A stretch of 64,000 bases of DNA. Source: Blastobasis lacticolella (taxonomy: Eukaryota; Arthropoda; Insecta; Lepidoptera; Blastobasidae). The stretch lies in contig LR990048.1 of the NCBI GenBank assembly GCA_905147135.1, positions 9,780,563-9,844,562 on the forward strand. The letters are read 5' to 3'. The notes beneath the pieces are model-generated. The model saw only the letters and a list, made by a program, of their open reading frames with translations, ran no database searches and was not told where the DNA came from. Below, piece after piece: positions 44,501-54,857 of this stretch; within the stretch, counting starts at the first letter, position 1, and each line of letters opens with the position of its first letter. Position numbers and translations under genes: made by a program.

Positions 44501-47500
44501 AGCCATTTCCTCTCGTCCGAGTGCTGTAATGTTGGTACTCTGTAGGTCCTAGTTTTGTGTCGGACATGATAGGTGGGCGTGACAGGTTGGCGCGGGGGCC
44601 AGGGAGACCCGATGAAACGGCTCGTCGCTGGCCGCCCGCCAGTTAGTAGGGGACCCGGACCCGGGCATCACTTTCAACCTCCGGCCCGGGAGGCTGTCCC
44701 GCCAACAGCGCAAAAAATCCTGGGGATGCCTGTCGTGCCGGGGTAGGAGACCGGAGTGGACCCGACAGGTATCTTCAGGGGGGATCGGGGGCCCTTCCGT
44801 CCCCCGTGCCAGCTTTTTACACAACCCATCCCTCTGCAGCGTCCTGTAGCAAAACATCTTTGCCCCTCTGAATACCAATGTTACAGCACTCCTTTTTTAC
44901 CCCTCTAAAAATACCATGGCAAAAAGTAAAACAAAGAGTAAGGTTTTTTCAGCGGCACCCCTTTCCACACTTCGAGTAGACTTTTGCAACATCAGGGGCC
45001 TCCACTCCAACCTGAACGCCGTACATCACCACCTTGAGACGGCGAAGCCTGCCTTACTCTTTCTGACTGAAACACAGATATCACCTCCGGCCGACACTTC
45101 GTACCTCCACTATCCTGGGTACAAGTTAGAACACAGGTTTCTTCCTCGCGCTGGTGTGTGCTTATTCGTCAGAAGTGATATCTGCTGTCGACGTCTTGCC
45201 ATTGAACAGAGTGACGAATCTGTTTTGTGGGTGTGCGTGGAACAGGGAGGTTCATCCCGTGTCTACGCAAGCCTATACAACAACCGTCACGGCGTAGGTG
45301 AGATAAATCGGTTTTTCGAGCACATTCAATGCGCTACCGACAAGGTTCTTGAGCGGTGTCCTTCGGCTGAGTTGGTAGTTTTAGGAGACTTTAATGGTCA
45401 CCACACTGAGTGGCTAGGGTCAAGCCGCCCTGCCAACCCCGCCGGGAGATCCGCCCACGAATTTGCTTTGGCCAATGGTCTCATGCAGCTGGTATTAGAA
45501 CCTACCTACTTACCGGATGTTGTGGGCCGTAATCCTTCTTTGTTAGACCTTCTGTTGACCTCCCACACAGACGGTTATCGGGTGTCCGTCGATGCTCCTC
45601 TTGGGACATCTAACCACTGCCTGGTCCGTTCTGAGGTGCCTCTTGCTACACCCGAACGGGCTCGCCCCAGTGGGTCACGCAAGGTATGGCACTATGGTTC
45701 AGCAGACTGGGATGGATTGCGAAAATTCTTCGCGTCGTACCCGTGGATGCAGCTTTGCTTTTCCTCAAATGACACCAACACCTGTGCTGCCGCTGTAGCT
45801 GATGTCATACTGCAGGGAATGGAATGTTTTATCCCATCTTCTGTAGTCCGTCTCGGCGACAAAAGTCAGCCCTGGTACGACAGGCCTAGTGCTGAGGCAA
45901 CTTGCCTCAAGCAGGATGCTTTTCGTGCCTGGACAGTGGCTCGGACCCAAAAGGACCCTAACACTCATATTTTGAGGAAAAAGTACAATGCTGTATCGAG
46001 GTCTACAAAGAGGGTAATGGCCAGAGCAAAATTTAATTTCATCGGCGGTATTGGAGAGAAACTAATCAGCTACCCCTCTGGGAGCCGTGCTTTTTGGTCT
46101 CTCTCCAAAGCTGTCGAGAGGAACTTTTGTCGGAACACCTTTCCACCTTTGCGCAAGCCGGATGACCAATTGGCCCACACAGCAAAGGAGAAAGCCGATC
46201 TCTTGGGTAATCTCTTTGCTAATAACTCAACTCTGGATGATGGCGGAGCTGCACCGCCTACCATCTTACGGTGTGAGGGCATCATGCCCGAGGTTCGTTT
46301 CACCCAAAAAATCATAAAACGTGTGCTTCTCTCCCTAGACATCCGGAAGTCCAGTGGACCTGATGGCATTCCGGCTATCGTTCTCAAAAAATGTGCTCCC
46401 GAGTTGTCTCCCGTGTTAATGCGCCTATTCAAGCTTTACTACACCTCTGGAACGGTGCCGTCTTCTAGCCCATGTGCATCCGATACCCAAGAAGGGTGAC
46501 AATTCAGACCCATCAAACTACAGGCCTATAACGGTAACCTCCTTGCTCTCTAAGGTGATGGAGCGAGTCATCAATATCCAGCTCCTTGGATACCTCGAGG
46601 ATCACCAGCTGATCAGTGACCGTCAATATGGCTTCCGTCATGGTCGCTCAGCTGGTGACCTTCTTGTGTACCTAACACAGCGGTGGGCTGAGGCTGTCGA
46701 GAGCAAGGGGGAGTCTCTGGCTGTCAGTCTTGATATAGCTAAGGCATTTGATCGGGTCTGGCACAGGGCACTGCTAACAAAACTCCCGAAGTACGGTATC
46801 CCCGAGGGCTCTGCAATTGGGTATCCAGCTTTCTGTCTGGACGGAGCATCCAAGTCGTTGTCGACGGATGCTGCTCCGATACCAAGACCATCAATTCTGG
46901 AGTACCCCAAGGTTCAGTGCTATCTCCCACGCTGTTTCTTCTGTATATCAATGATATGCTGAATATTCCCAGTATTCATTGATATGCAGATGACAGTACT
47001 GGAGATGCTTGTTATACTGGCCGTGCGAATATCCCTCGTTCCGTGGTGTCGGAAAGCCGAATAAGACTTCCGTCAGAGATTGAACACTCCTTGGAGCAAG
47101 TTTGTTCACTGGGGCAGACTGAACCTAGTGGAATTCAACCCCTCAAAGACACAGGTCTGCGCATTTTTCGGAGTCCGGAGTCACCTAGAAGGTAAGGCCA
47201 AACTGCCTTCGAAAAAGCTTGGAGTGCTTAACCAGTTCAGGTGATACTTCACTCCAGGGCAGCGGCTGCTGCTGTACAAGGCACAGGTGCGGCCTCATAT
47301 GGAGTATTGTTCCCATCTTTGGGCCGGCGAAACTGCCGACCTGCTTAATCCTTTGGACTCCGTACAGAGACGCGCCGTACGAATTGTCGACGATCCCATA
47401 CAAACAAGCAAGTTAAAACCACTGGCTAACCGAAGGGACTTTGGCTTCCTGTGTGTGTTCTACCGGCTGTACAATGGGGAGTGTTCCGAGGAACTTTTCG

Positions 47501-50500
47501 ATCTGGTGCCCACAGCACAATTCCGCCATCGCACCACCCGCCGTGGGCTGGGTACTCATCCCCACTACGTAGACCCTCTGTTGGTCACCACGCGAAGGTT
47601 CGAAAGAACGTTTCTCGCTCGTACGATTCGGATGTGGAATGAGCTCCCAGCCACAGTGTTTCCTTTGGACTATGACATGGGATCGTTCAAGAGGTATATT
47701 AGAGGTCTCTTCAGAGGCGGGCAACGCATTGGTGACTCCCCTGGTGTTGCTGATGTCCATAGGCGGCGGTGACCACTTTCCATCAGGTGGCCCGCTTGCC
47801 TGTTTGTCTGCTGAGCGACATAAAAAAATTATAAAGTAATTTCTGCATATACGGGTGGGAGCCAAACACCAAAGATCGAGCTCAGAATATTATGACTTTT
47901 CTTACCTTTTTTAACAACATTGCAAAAATGGGATTCTAATGTTACACCCAGAAATTTTACATCAGAACGAGCTGCAATAAGAGTACCACCAAAGGAAATA
48001 GACAGAGGAAGTATGATCCTCTTCCTTGATAAAACAACTACGTTATTTTTATGGGCGTAGATGGATAAACCATGATTGATTATCATCCATCGAATAGAGA
48101 ACCAAATTATCAGCATACTGTAACACCTCACAAAGACTGCTCGCTGAATCATTCAAATCTTATGATTCGTCACTTAGTTCAATATTTATAATTAATTTAG
48201 CGGCACCACTTTCCACACTTCGAGTGGACTTTTGCAACATCAGGGGAGTCCACTCCAACCTGAACGCCGTACTCTACTCGCCGTATTCTACTCGCCGTAC
48301 GCCGAAGCCCGCCTTACTCTTCCTGACTCAAACACAGATATTACCTCCGGCCGACACTTCGTATATCTCCACTATCCTGGCTATAAATTTAAACACAGGT
48401 TTCTTCCTCGCGCTGGTGTTTGCTTACTCATCAGAGGTGATATCTGCTGTCGACGTCTTTGCATTAAACCAAGTGACAAATCTGTTATGTGGGTGTGCGT
48501 GAAACAGGGAACCACCCTGTTACTCCGACTTTCTGATGCAATGAACATTCTGATACAGTGGAAGTTCTGATACAGTGGTCATTCTAATACAGCGCATATT
48601 CTGGAAAAAGAGCACGTTGTGATGCAGTAAATATTCTGACACAGTGGACATTTCGATAGAATGGACCACATCAATCTAAAGCTCATCGCCGCATCGTCTT
48701 AATTGTTTGTGTTTCTGCGTCCAAGATTATAATGACGATTGTGTGATAAAAATGCTGTTAAACACACAATAATGTTCATGAGACGCATCAGTCAGTGGCC
48801 GGACTGTTTCATAAAATACTTCTGGCATACAATTTTTATTATACCAAGCAGGATTATTCCGTCCTGTTAGAGCCTATGCGAAATTGAACTGTGATAAGAA
48901 ATATTTTAAGTATTTACAAACTTTTCTTTAGTTTCAAGATTCATTAGAGATGACACCTACCAAATACATTCTATAGAAGAATTTAAGAGATATCGATTTA
49001 ATAAGTGGATATTTAGTGAATTAACAATCAATGAATATATGGATGCCATGGACAAAGCAGACCTTCCAAGAGAAAAGTATGCAGAGCTTGTGGACTCGTG
49101 GTCTAAATTTTTTATTAGGATTAAAGCATCGGGTGAGAAACGTTTCTGTCTTATTGAAGTTTATTTCACTCGATTTTCGTTCTTCAATATGCCAATTCTG
49201 GAACTGGATTTCGATCCAACAACTGTGACAATTTGCTACCGAGATCGTGGTCCTGAACCGCTATCCAAGGGTGTCGTTGTTATCATAACTTTAGATCAGA
49301 TCATTAAAATTTTATCTAGCATTTGCCCGCAACTTTGACCACGTGGAAATCGTTTGAAGTCAGTTTATCTTTTTCCCGACGACCATTTTAAATGACCACC
49401 CTAATGTATGGAAGCTAGCACTAAACTGTGAAAACCACATCAAATTCCATGCAGCGCCATTTCCAAAATCAATTATACCCTATATGTTGCCCAAGTTTAA
49501 TAGATAAACAACCAAAAAAGTTTCATTCAAATCCGTCCAGTAGTACCGGAGATTAGCGTGTACAAATAGACAAACAGACAAATATTTTAAAAACACTTAA
49601 GAAAATATATTAAATGTACAGACACACTTTTTTACTGTTTTATTATATCTATAGATTTTATTGTGCAGCAACGAATTAATAAGATGATTGTCAGATACCT
49701 GCCTGACGCGAGCATATACCAACCCTGACCCGGTGAAAATCGAAGAATTACGGCCTTGTCGACGGGACGACTATTGTAGACGCAGCATAGATAGATCGCC
49801 ATCTATAGCATATACTTTAAACCACAGGTAATTAAGGTATAGTACTTACATTATAAATATTATGCTATGGACTATGGATGCCAAACCAACGTGGAATGTG
49901 GAGGAAGCCAACGGGGTATGTTGGCTTTCTCCACATTCACACATATTCTCTCTCGTCGCCGGTTGACGGTATTTGCAATTTACTATAACGCCCTACCTAC
50001 TCTACCCCTATTAAATGCAACCATGAATGTTGTGTAACAGAATAAGAGTAAATGGAACAAAACTCTCCGGGATATTGATGTGGAGCAGTGGTATCTCTAC
50101 AATATATCATCATCATCACAGCCCGTAACAGTCCACTGCAGGACTTCGGGCCTTTCCCACGAAAGGGGAGGTTATTGCCATAATCTCCACGCTTGGCAGG
50201 CGGGTTGGAGATCGCAGTGTTTAAAAATAACAATGGAAAATGCTGCTGCCCATTTTCCAGACTACGGAGACTCTTGATCTTTTGCCTCGAAGATCATTAG
50301 TCGCCTTGTACGACACCCACAAGTGTAAGGGGTTGGTGCTATTCTACTCTGCCGGACACCACACGGCCATACAATATATCATAAACAACGACAATTGTAC
50401 CGAAAGTTTGTAGGTTCGAATTTAAATTCCTGTTGCTGGTCTGAGTGTAGTTTGTATAATAAGTATATATTTAAAAAACATACTAGTATTTTATCAATTA

Positions 50501-52830
50501 TCTAACACCCATAGCACAATCTAATTGGGTACTTACTTTGGGGCTAGATGGCGCTGTGTGAATTTGTTCAAGCATATTGTTTTATTTCTATTTATTTAGG
50601 TTGTTGAACATGATTATCTATCGGCATGGACGAAGGTGTTACTTGTATTCAGAGGAGGAAGATGCGATGAAGATCGAAATGCTGTGCTCCTTCATGTACC
50701 GGGAAGCTGTGTACATTGCTCGCAGGGGGTTTTTCGCACGTGACATCTTCATGGAACACGGTAAGTATATATTTTTGACAATTGTGTATGCATTTTTCTA
50801 TAGCAGTAAAATGTCATTTAATATCTACGCATTTAGCGAAGATATTAAATTCTTAGCTAGTTACTACAAGAGCATTGCTGTTAGCTATCTATAAAGTCGT
50901 GGCCTGTCCTTTTGTATCTATGTATGCTTAGATATTTAAACTACGTAACGGAAGTAATGCTGTTTTTAACAATGGATAGAGTGATTCAAGAGGAAGGTTT
51001 ATAAGCAAGAAAAAATAGGGAGGTAGGGGTAAAGTAGGTGTACGCGAATGAAATTGCGCCGGGTCCACTAGTCTGTACATAATAAAGTGTTTCTGTACAT
51101 TAAAGGTCTTGGTTAAAAACAAATCCAGAGTCGCCTGAAATGTCATAATATGCCATTATAATATTCATAATATGTACATTAAACATATATAATAATTTAC
51201 TGTAAAATTTATGTGAAATACTAGATTTTTTTATAAAGTATCCTTTTAATCTCCAATCTCCATACAAAAAATCAATAATAATCGTTCATATCGCTATAAC
51301 TTGAAAACAGCTGGACAGTTTTGAATAATTCTTCTTTTGTTTTGTTGGTTATAATACAGGAGTGGCTTGTTTTTTCTTTGAGTGTAAGGTATCCCAATCA
51401 TCATCATCGTCCTAGCGCTTATCCCGGCCTCTGCCAGGGTCCGCTTTCCTACAAGTTCTTCTCCACTTCGCCCGGTCTTCGGCATTACGACAAGGGGATG
51501 CCGAAGACCGGACGAAGTGGAGAAGATTGAGTAGGATAAGCCGGGATAAGCGCTAGGACGATGATGATGAAAGTCATAGTGAGAAAATAAAAATCAAGAA
51601 AAATCAATATAGATAGAATAGAATAGAAAGAATAGAATAGAATAGAAAGGCATTTATTTGGCACTCCATGCACACACATCAACTTATACCTAAACAATAA
51701 ATATAAAAAAAAATACATCTTAATTAAACAAAACAAAAAATATCACTTAATATATAAGCTGTATGTGTGCGCTGCAGCAACACAAAAGGGTTGTAGCTCA
51801 GCACAGTATTACCTTGAAAGGCAACACACTGATTTTCAGCCAAGACCCAGGTAGTACGCGGTATCCATTGTAATATTTTTTTTAAAATATCTATCAACAG
51901 TGTGTAATGTGATATATCTGTGTGTAGTTACATGTTCCACATTTTCAATCACTAATAAAAACACAAAAGCTATGACATCTGTCTATTTGTCTGCCACTTT
52001 TCAACGCCCAGAGCGCTGAACGAATTTGGATAAAAATCAGCAAGGTGATGGTCAGAAAACCTAAAACAGGACATGGTTGCTTATGCAAGTAATCCATATG
52101 GTAAGTTCCACTATCGCAAGAAGTGCTCTGGAATACCCTCCTTCTGGATTTCTAAAAGATGATTTTTATAATGTTTCTTAAATGTGCACTTTGTGCCTAA
52201 CATTCTTATTGGAGGGGGTATGTTATTCCAGCACTTCGTTGCTTGATAGCGGAAACTGCCCCTAAAAGCTGCCCCTAGATATGATTCTTATATAGTATAA
52301 TAACTTCTATATTACATGGGTTAAGGGGCTGATTTTTTAAAAACATAATTGTTTTGCTATAGTGAACCCAATTTTATTCATTTCGTTGCTGGCGATTCTG
52401 GGTTTTTCGTCTATGAGTTTGTAACCAAGTCCTTTCTCTACAAAAAGTAATTAGCGCGATGAAGAAATTGTAATAGAATATAACTCCTATGTCCCCATAG
52501 CGGAGAGAATATGCGCTGATGGTGATACTTTCCTTTTCAGTCGCGCTTTGCTCGCTGATGGGTTACGAGGAGTTCCATCGTCACGCGTGGTTCCGGAAGG
52601 TGGCGAGTTGGGTGGACGACGATGGGTGTTTTGCAGAGAACAAAAATTTCTCACTGAATCGGTCAAGACATACCTTGGATATACTTAACATTACGTCAAA
52701 GAGGAAGAGGTGGATTATGCGCAACAAGTATTACGACGAGTGTCACCGCCATCCCATGGTGCTTGGCCTGATAGTCATGGCGCACGCTTCTCGCCACGCT
52801 CTCCACTTTATCAGCGACACCGTCATGTGA
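41518..52830 (+). CDS. C16orf89/UPF0764-like secreted protein, gene 3
   Basis: Six exons: 41518-41794, 41930-42076, 48932-49132, 49695-49827, 50600-50760 and 52541-52830, giving 402 aa. ATG 41518 is the first in frame and opens MIHNKSNYV with a hydrophobic signal (to about residue 22). Motifs: YKGEYFPKQYLVVDGVVPKL, AMDKADLPREKYAELVDSW, RSPSIAYTLNHR, CSFMYREAVYIARRGFFARD, ALCSLMGYEEF and SWVDDDGCF. Sequons NLT, NRS and NIT. Phases 1,1,1,2,1. Intron 2 (6.9 kb) holds an RTE fragment and a CR1/Jockey-type element. Closest relative is gene 2. Polyadenylation signal AATAAA at 53377. Secretion is inferred from the signal peptide; molecular function of the family is not known to me. Confidence 0.87.
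42325..42705 (-). mobile_element. RTE-type retrotransposon 3' fragment
   Basis: Diverged copy of the family at 3155-3732 ('gatctccacaaaggg', 'gcttgcggatctcctcattcctgattcgatcgcgc'-like phrases). In gene 3 intron 2. Confidence 0.7.
42915..44285. other. gene 3 intron 2, spacer
   Basis: Contains a diverged CAT-tailed retroposon piece (about 43085-43235, minus) and repeat debris with 'gtccattgcatgtaaacgtcc' phrases at 43540-43590. No exon. Confidence 0.4.
44290..47832 (+). mobile_element. CR1/Jockey-type non-LTR retrotransposon, near-complete but broken
   Basis: A G+C-rich 5' region (about 44290-44915) without a recognisable ORF1 is followed by the endonuclease/reverse-transcriptase reading frame (44916-47772). 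A short 3' tail ('ccatcaggtggcccgcttgcc' ... 'cataaaaaaatt') ends near 47832. It sits in sense orientation in gene 3 intron 2. The exact left boundary and target duplication were not found. Confidence 0.85.
44916..47772 (+). pseudogene. endonuclease-reverse transcriptase (APE type), frameshifted
   Basis: ATG 44916 opens a 527-codon frame. It has an APE-like endonuclease: DFCNIRGLHSN, LFLTETQI, VVLGDFNGHH, SLLDLLLTS and a GTSNHCLV end. The linker and start of RT follow (SSGPDGIPAIVLKK). A frameshift near 46480 moves to the frame 46474-46962 with NYRPITVTSLLSKVMER, YGFRHGRSAGDLL and DIAKAFDRVWH. A second break near 46820 precedes the QGSVLSP-like and YADDST region (the YADD box is at about 46983). 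The last frame, 47287-47772, has VQRRAVRIV and IRMWNELPATVF and ends VHRRR. It is a dead copy with at least three breaks. The intact enzyme would copy RNA into a nicked target. Confidence 0.88.
47829..48152 (-). pseudogene. non-LTR reverse-transcriptase thumb fragment
   Basis: Minus-strand peptide of 107 aa with SISFGGTLIAARSDVKFLGV and TLESHF, like the segment after the YADD box in Jockey-type polymerases. It directly abuts the 3' end of the CR1/Jockey-type element, in opposite orientation. Confidence 0.65.
48190..48525 (+). pseudogene. second endonuclease fragment of the CR1/Jockey-type family
   Basis: Parallels 44955-45250 (DFCNIRG-VHSNLNAVL, ADTSY, PRAGVCLLIRGDICCRR) with small indels that break the frame. 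Only the first ~110 codons are present; the rest is replaced by the minisatellite. Confidence 0.75.
48535..48670 (+). repeat. degenerate minisatellite, ~17-bp unit
   Basis: Repeated units of the form GAACATTCTGATACAGTG, with variants GAAGTTCTGATACAGTG, GTCATTCTAATACAGCG and AATATTCTGACACAGTG. Single phrases of the same motif occur at 27330-27370. No function is implied. Confidence 0.7.
49320..49645 (+). repeat. interspersed repeat in gene 3 intron 3
   Basis: Inverse of 37250-37377 plus 37575-37870 in gene 2 intron 4 ('catttgcccgcaactt' to 'atccgtccagtagtaccgg'). The two insertions are in different introns and orientations, so they are independent of the gene duplication. Confidence 0.6.
50111..50369 (-). 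mobile_element. CAT-tailed retroposon with 13-bp target duplication
   Basis: Minus copy of the family at 18210-18469, of nearly the same length. TACAATATATCAT at 50098-50110 is repeated at 50370-50382. In gene 3 intron 4. Confidence 0.87.
50890..51070 (-). repeat. short interspersed repeat (GGACCCGGCG type)
   Basis: Ends with 'attgcgccgggtccactagt', the inverse of the family start at 2574. It is the uninterrupted counterpart of the TRIM-split copy at 10195-11380. Confidence 0.65.
51394..51571. repeat. inverted repeat of a retrotransposon tail
   Basis: Left arm ('catcatcgtcctagcgcttatcc' ... 'cttctccacttcgcccggtcttcggcat') and right arm ('atgccgaagaccggacgaag' ... 'gggataagcgctaggacgatgatg') are near-perfect inverse copies about 80 bp long, separated by under 20 bp. 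Each arm codes for the tail 'AEDRAKW...RKAD'. In gene 3 intron 5. Confidence 0.8.
51605..51655 (+). repeat. AGAATAG microsatellite-like tract
   Basis: Repeated 'agaatagaatagaa' units. Non-coding. Confidence 0.6.
51656..52500. other. gene 3 intron 5, remaining part
   Basis: AT-rich repeat debris. The last ~100 bases before exon 6 are shared with gene 2 ('cccatag-ggagagaatat-ggctgat') and so predate the duplication. Confidence 0.4.
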
Positions 52831-53376
52831 TACATCCCATCCTATGACACATGACACATCCTTGTTGTAAAAATTCTAGGTTCTGCCGGGAAGACTGACG
52901 GCCACGAAATCTAGCTCACAGGTGATGGCGCGCCTGTTGATTTTTGTTTTAAAATCATTGGCTTTAGTTCAGTCCAATTTAGTTCCACTTTCAACCGGGC
53001 GCAAAGTCTCGCCCTCACTCTACGCGCTCTTACTCTTCCCCCTCCATGCCGGTAGGCGGCCGGTCTTCATATCATGCAACGATGCCCTGTCTCTGAATGT
53101 GTTCACACCGGACCTTTTCATTAATATATTGTTCATACGAAACTATGTTCTTTTTTATTGCTAATAGTTATTTAGTATAGAATAGTGCAAAATGTTAAAA
53201 GTTTATGAGTGCTGTCGATAATGAAGATATTAAATGCTTTGTTAATTGCAGCATATTTATTTTAATGCTTTTCTTTATAGCTCATATTTTGGACTACTTG
53301 TGACGAAGCTAATTTACAATTGTGGAAAGTTGTTATAGAGTAATTTTAGATTTCGTATGAAACTTTTAATACCTAA

Positions 53377-53382
53377 AATAAA
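53377..53382 (+). terminator. candidate polyadenylation signal AATAAA of gene 3
   Basis: Hexamer about 550 bp after the gene 3 stop, at the end of the flank shared with gene 2. Confidence 0.35.
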
Positions 53383-54857
53383 ACTACAAAATTCTACCTA
53401 TTCGTTTATTATGTTTATTATTAGGTATTGATACATATTTTCTTACATTAACATTCAATAGAAATAATAAGTTAATAACAAATCAATAAATTATGTTCCT
53501 TACAAAGTTATCTTACGCGGTAACCTTATAACTAATCGAGTAAAAAATTACTTTTTATTTAACCCAGTGGTACCCAACATTTTTTATACCGAGACTCCAT
53601 TTATAAGTTTTAAACTTTTAGTGACACCCCAGCAAACTCTAGCAAAAATTAACCACAATGAGCACAACGTCTCAGTTAGGGGCTGAATGGATCCTGTTTT
53701 TTCTTTTCACATATGACTTTAATTAAATCTCGATTAGTCCTCTTGTGCTTACCATCTTCGTTGCATAGTTTGGGAACCACTGGTACAACCCCTCTTTAAG
53801 AAGGTAACTAAATAGAAAATATAAAAAAGTTTAATACAATAACGTTATCTACCAATACGTTACGTTAAGTCGAAAGTAGCAACGGCAGTAACTGAGTAAA
53901 CCCCAACGTAAATAATTGACGTACCTATCCGAGGGATTATGACGGAAAGTTTTCAAATCATTGAACTATGTTTCGATGTCTTATAAAAATGTAAAGTAAA
54001 AGTTAATATTTTCGTATTTTTAATGGTTAAGGAAACATCAACCACAACTTATGTAATCTAATATATATTTTCGAATATTAATATAATGGAAAACTATACC
54101 GAAACCCACCGAGGCGCCGTCAGGAACCGACGCCTACCAAAACGCATTTCTACTTTCAAATCCACTAGAGAGACACCCTTTCAAACCTAGACCCTATGAA
54201 TTACCCTCGTATTTTTAGGTTCTAATAAGGCACTGAACTCTTAATTTATTATGTACTTTGAACAACATTTAGTGATCACATTTATACTTCTATCGATGAA
54301 TGAAATTATTGTTACTAGTTTTTTCTCAGACATCGTCATACATTCACAACAGATATTATATTCGAGTATGTTAGCTTAGCTTTAAATATGTGTGGACAGC
54401 TTAGCTATCCTAATAATCCTAATCCTAATCCATCCTTATCCTTGCTATCCTATAATGTGGGCTAGGCATGCACTTTCGTAATTATAAAGTGTTGGCACAT
54501 TTACAAAATGCGTTTTAACAACTTATGTATATACCTACCTAGCATAAAGCTGTGCATCTTAACTGCATCGGACTCGGCGCGTACGATGCGGACGGAGCAT
54601 CAGTATCAGTGTAAATTGAAAAAAATTGGAAAATTGTCACAATTTTCCACAAGAATCCATACAAACAAGAAATCCGCCCGCCCTGAACGAACCGATTTCG
54701 ACGCAGTACTTGCAATAAGTTGGCCTAGTTCTCGTCTATTCTATTTCTCATTACAGAAGACTGGTCTTCAGTGCGGTTACGACTGTGTTAGTCATCTCGC
54801 TGTTACTAAATGTTAGTTGCATTGCATTTACAATCAAATATGAGGTACGGTTCGGCC
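53383..54857. other. intergenic between gene 3 and the four-TM gene
   Basis: AT-rich spacer between convergent genes. The 102-codon frame at 54508-54816 has no family features. The 3' UTR of the minus-strand gene must lie here, but no clear signal was assigned. Confidence 0.4.

Noticed and set aside
54508..54816. 102-codon plus-strand frame
   Set aside because: No homology recognised, and it lies in the 3' flank of the opposite-strand gene.
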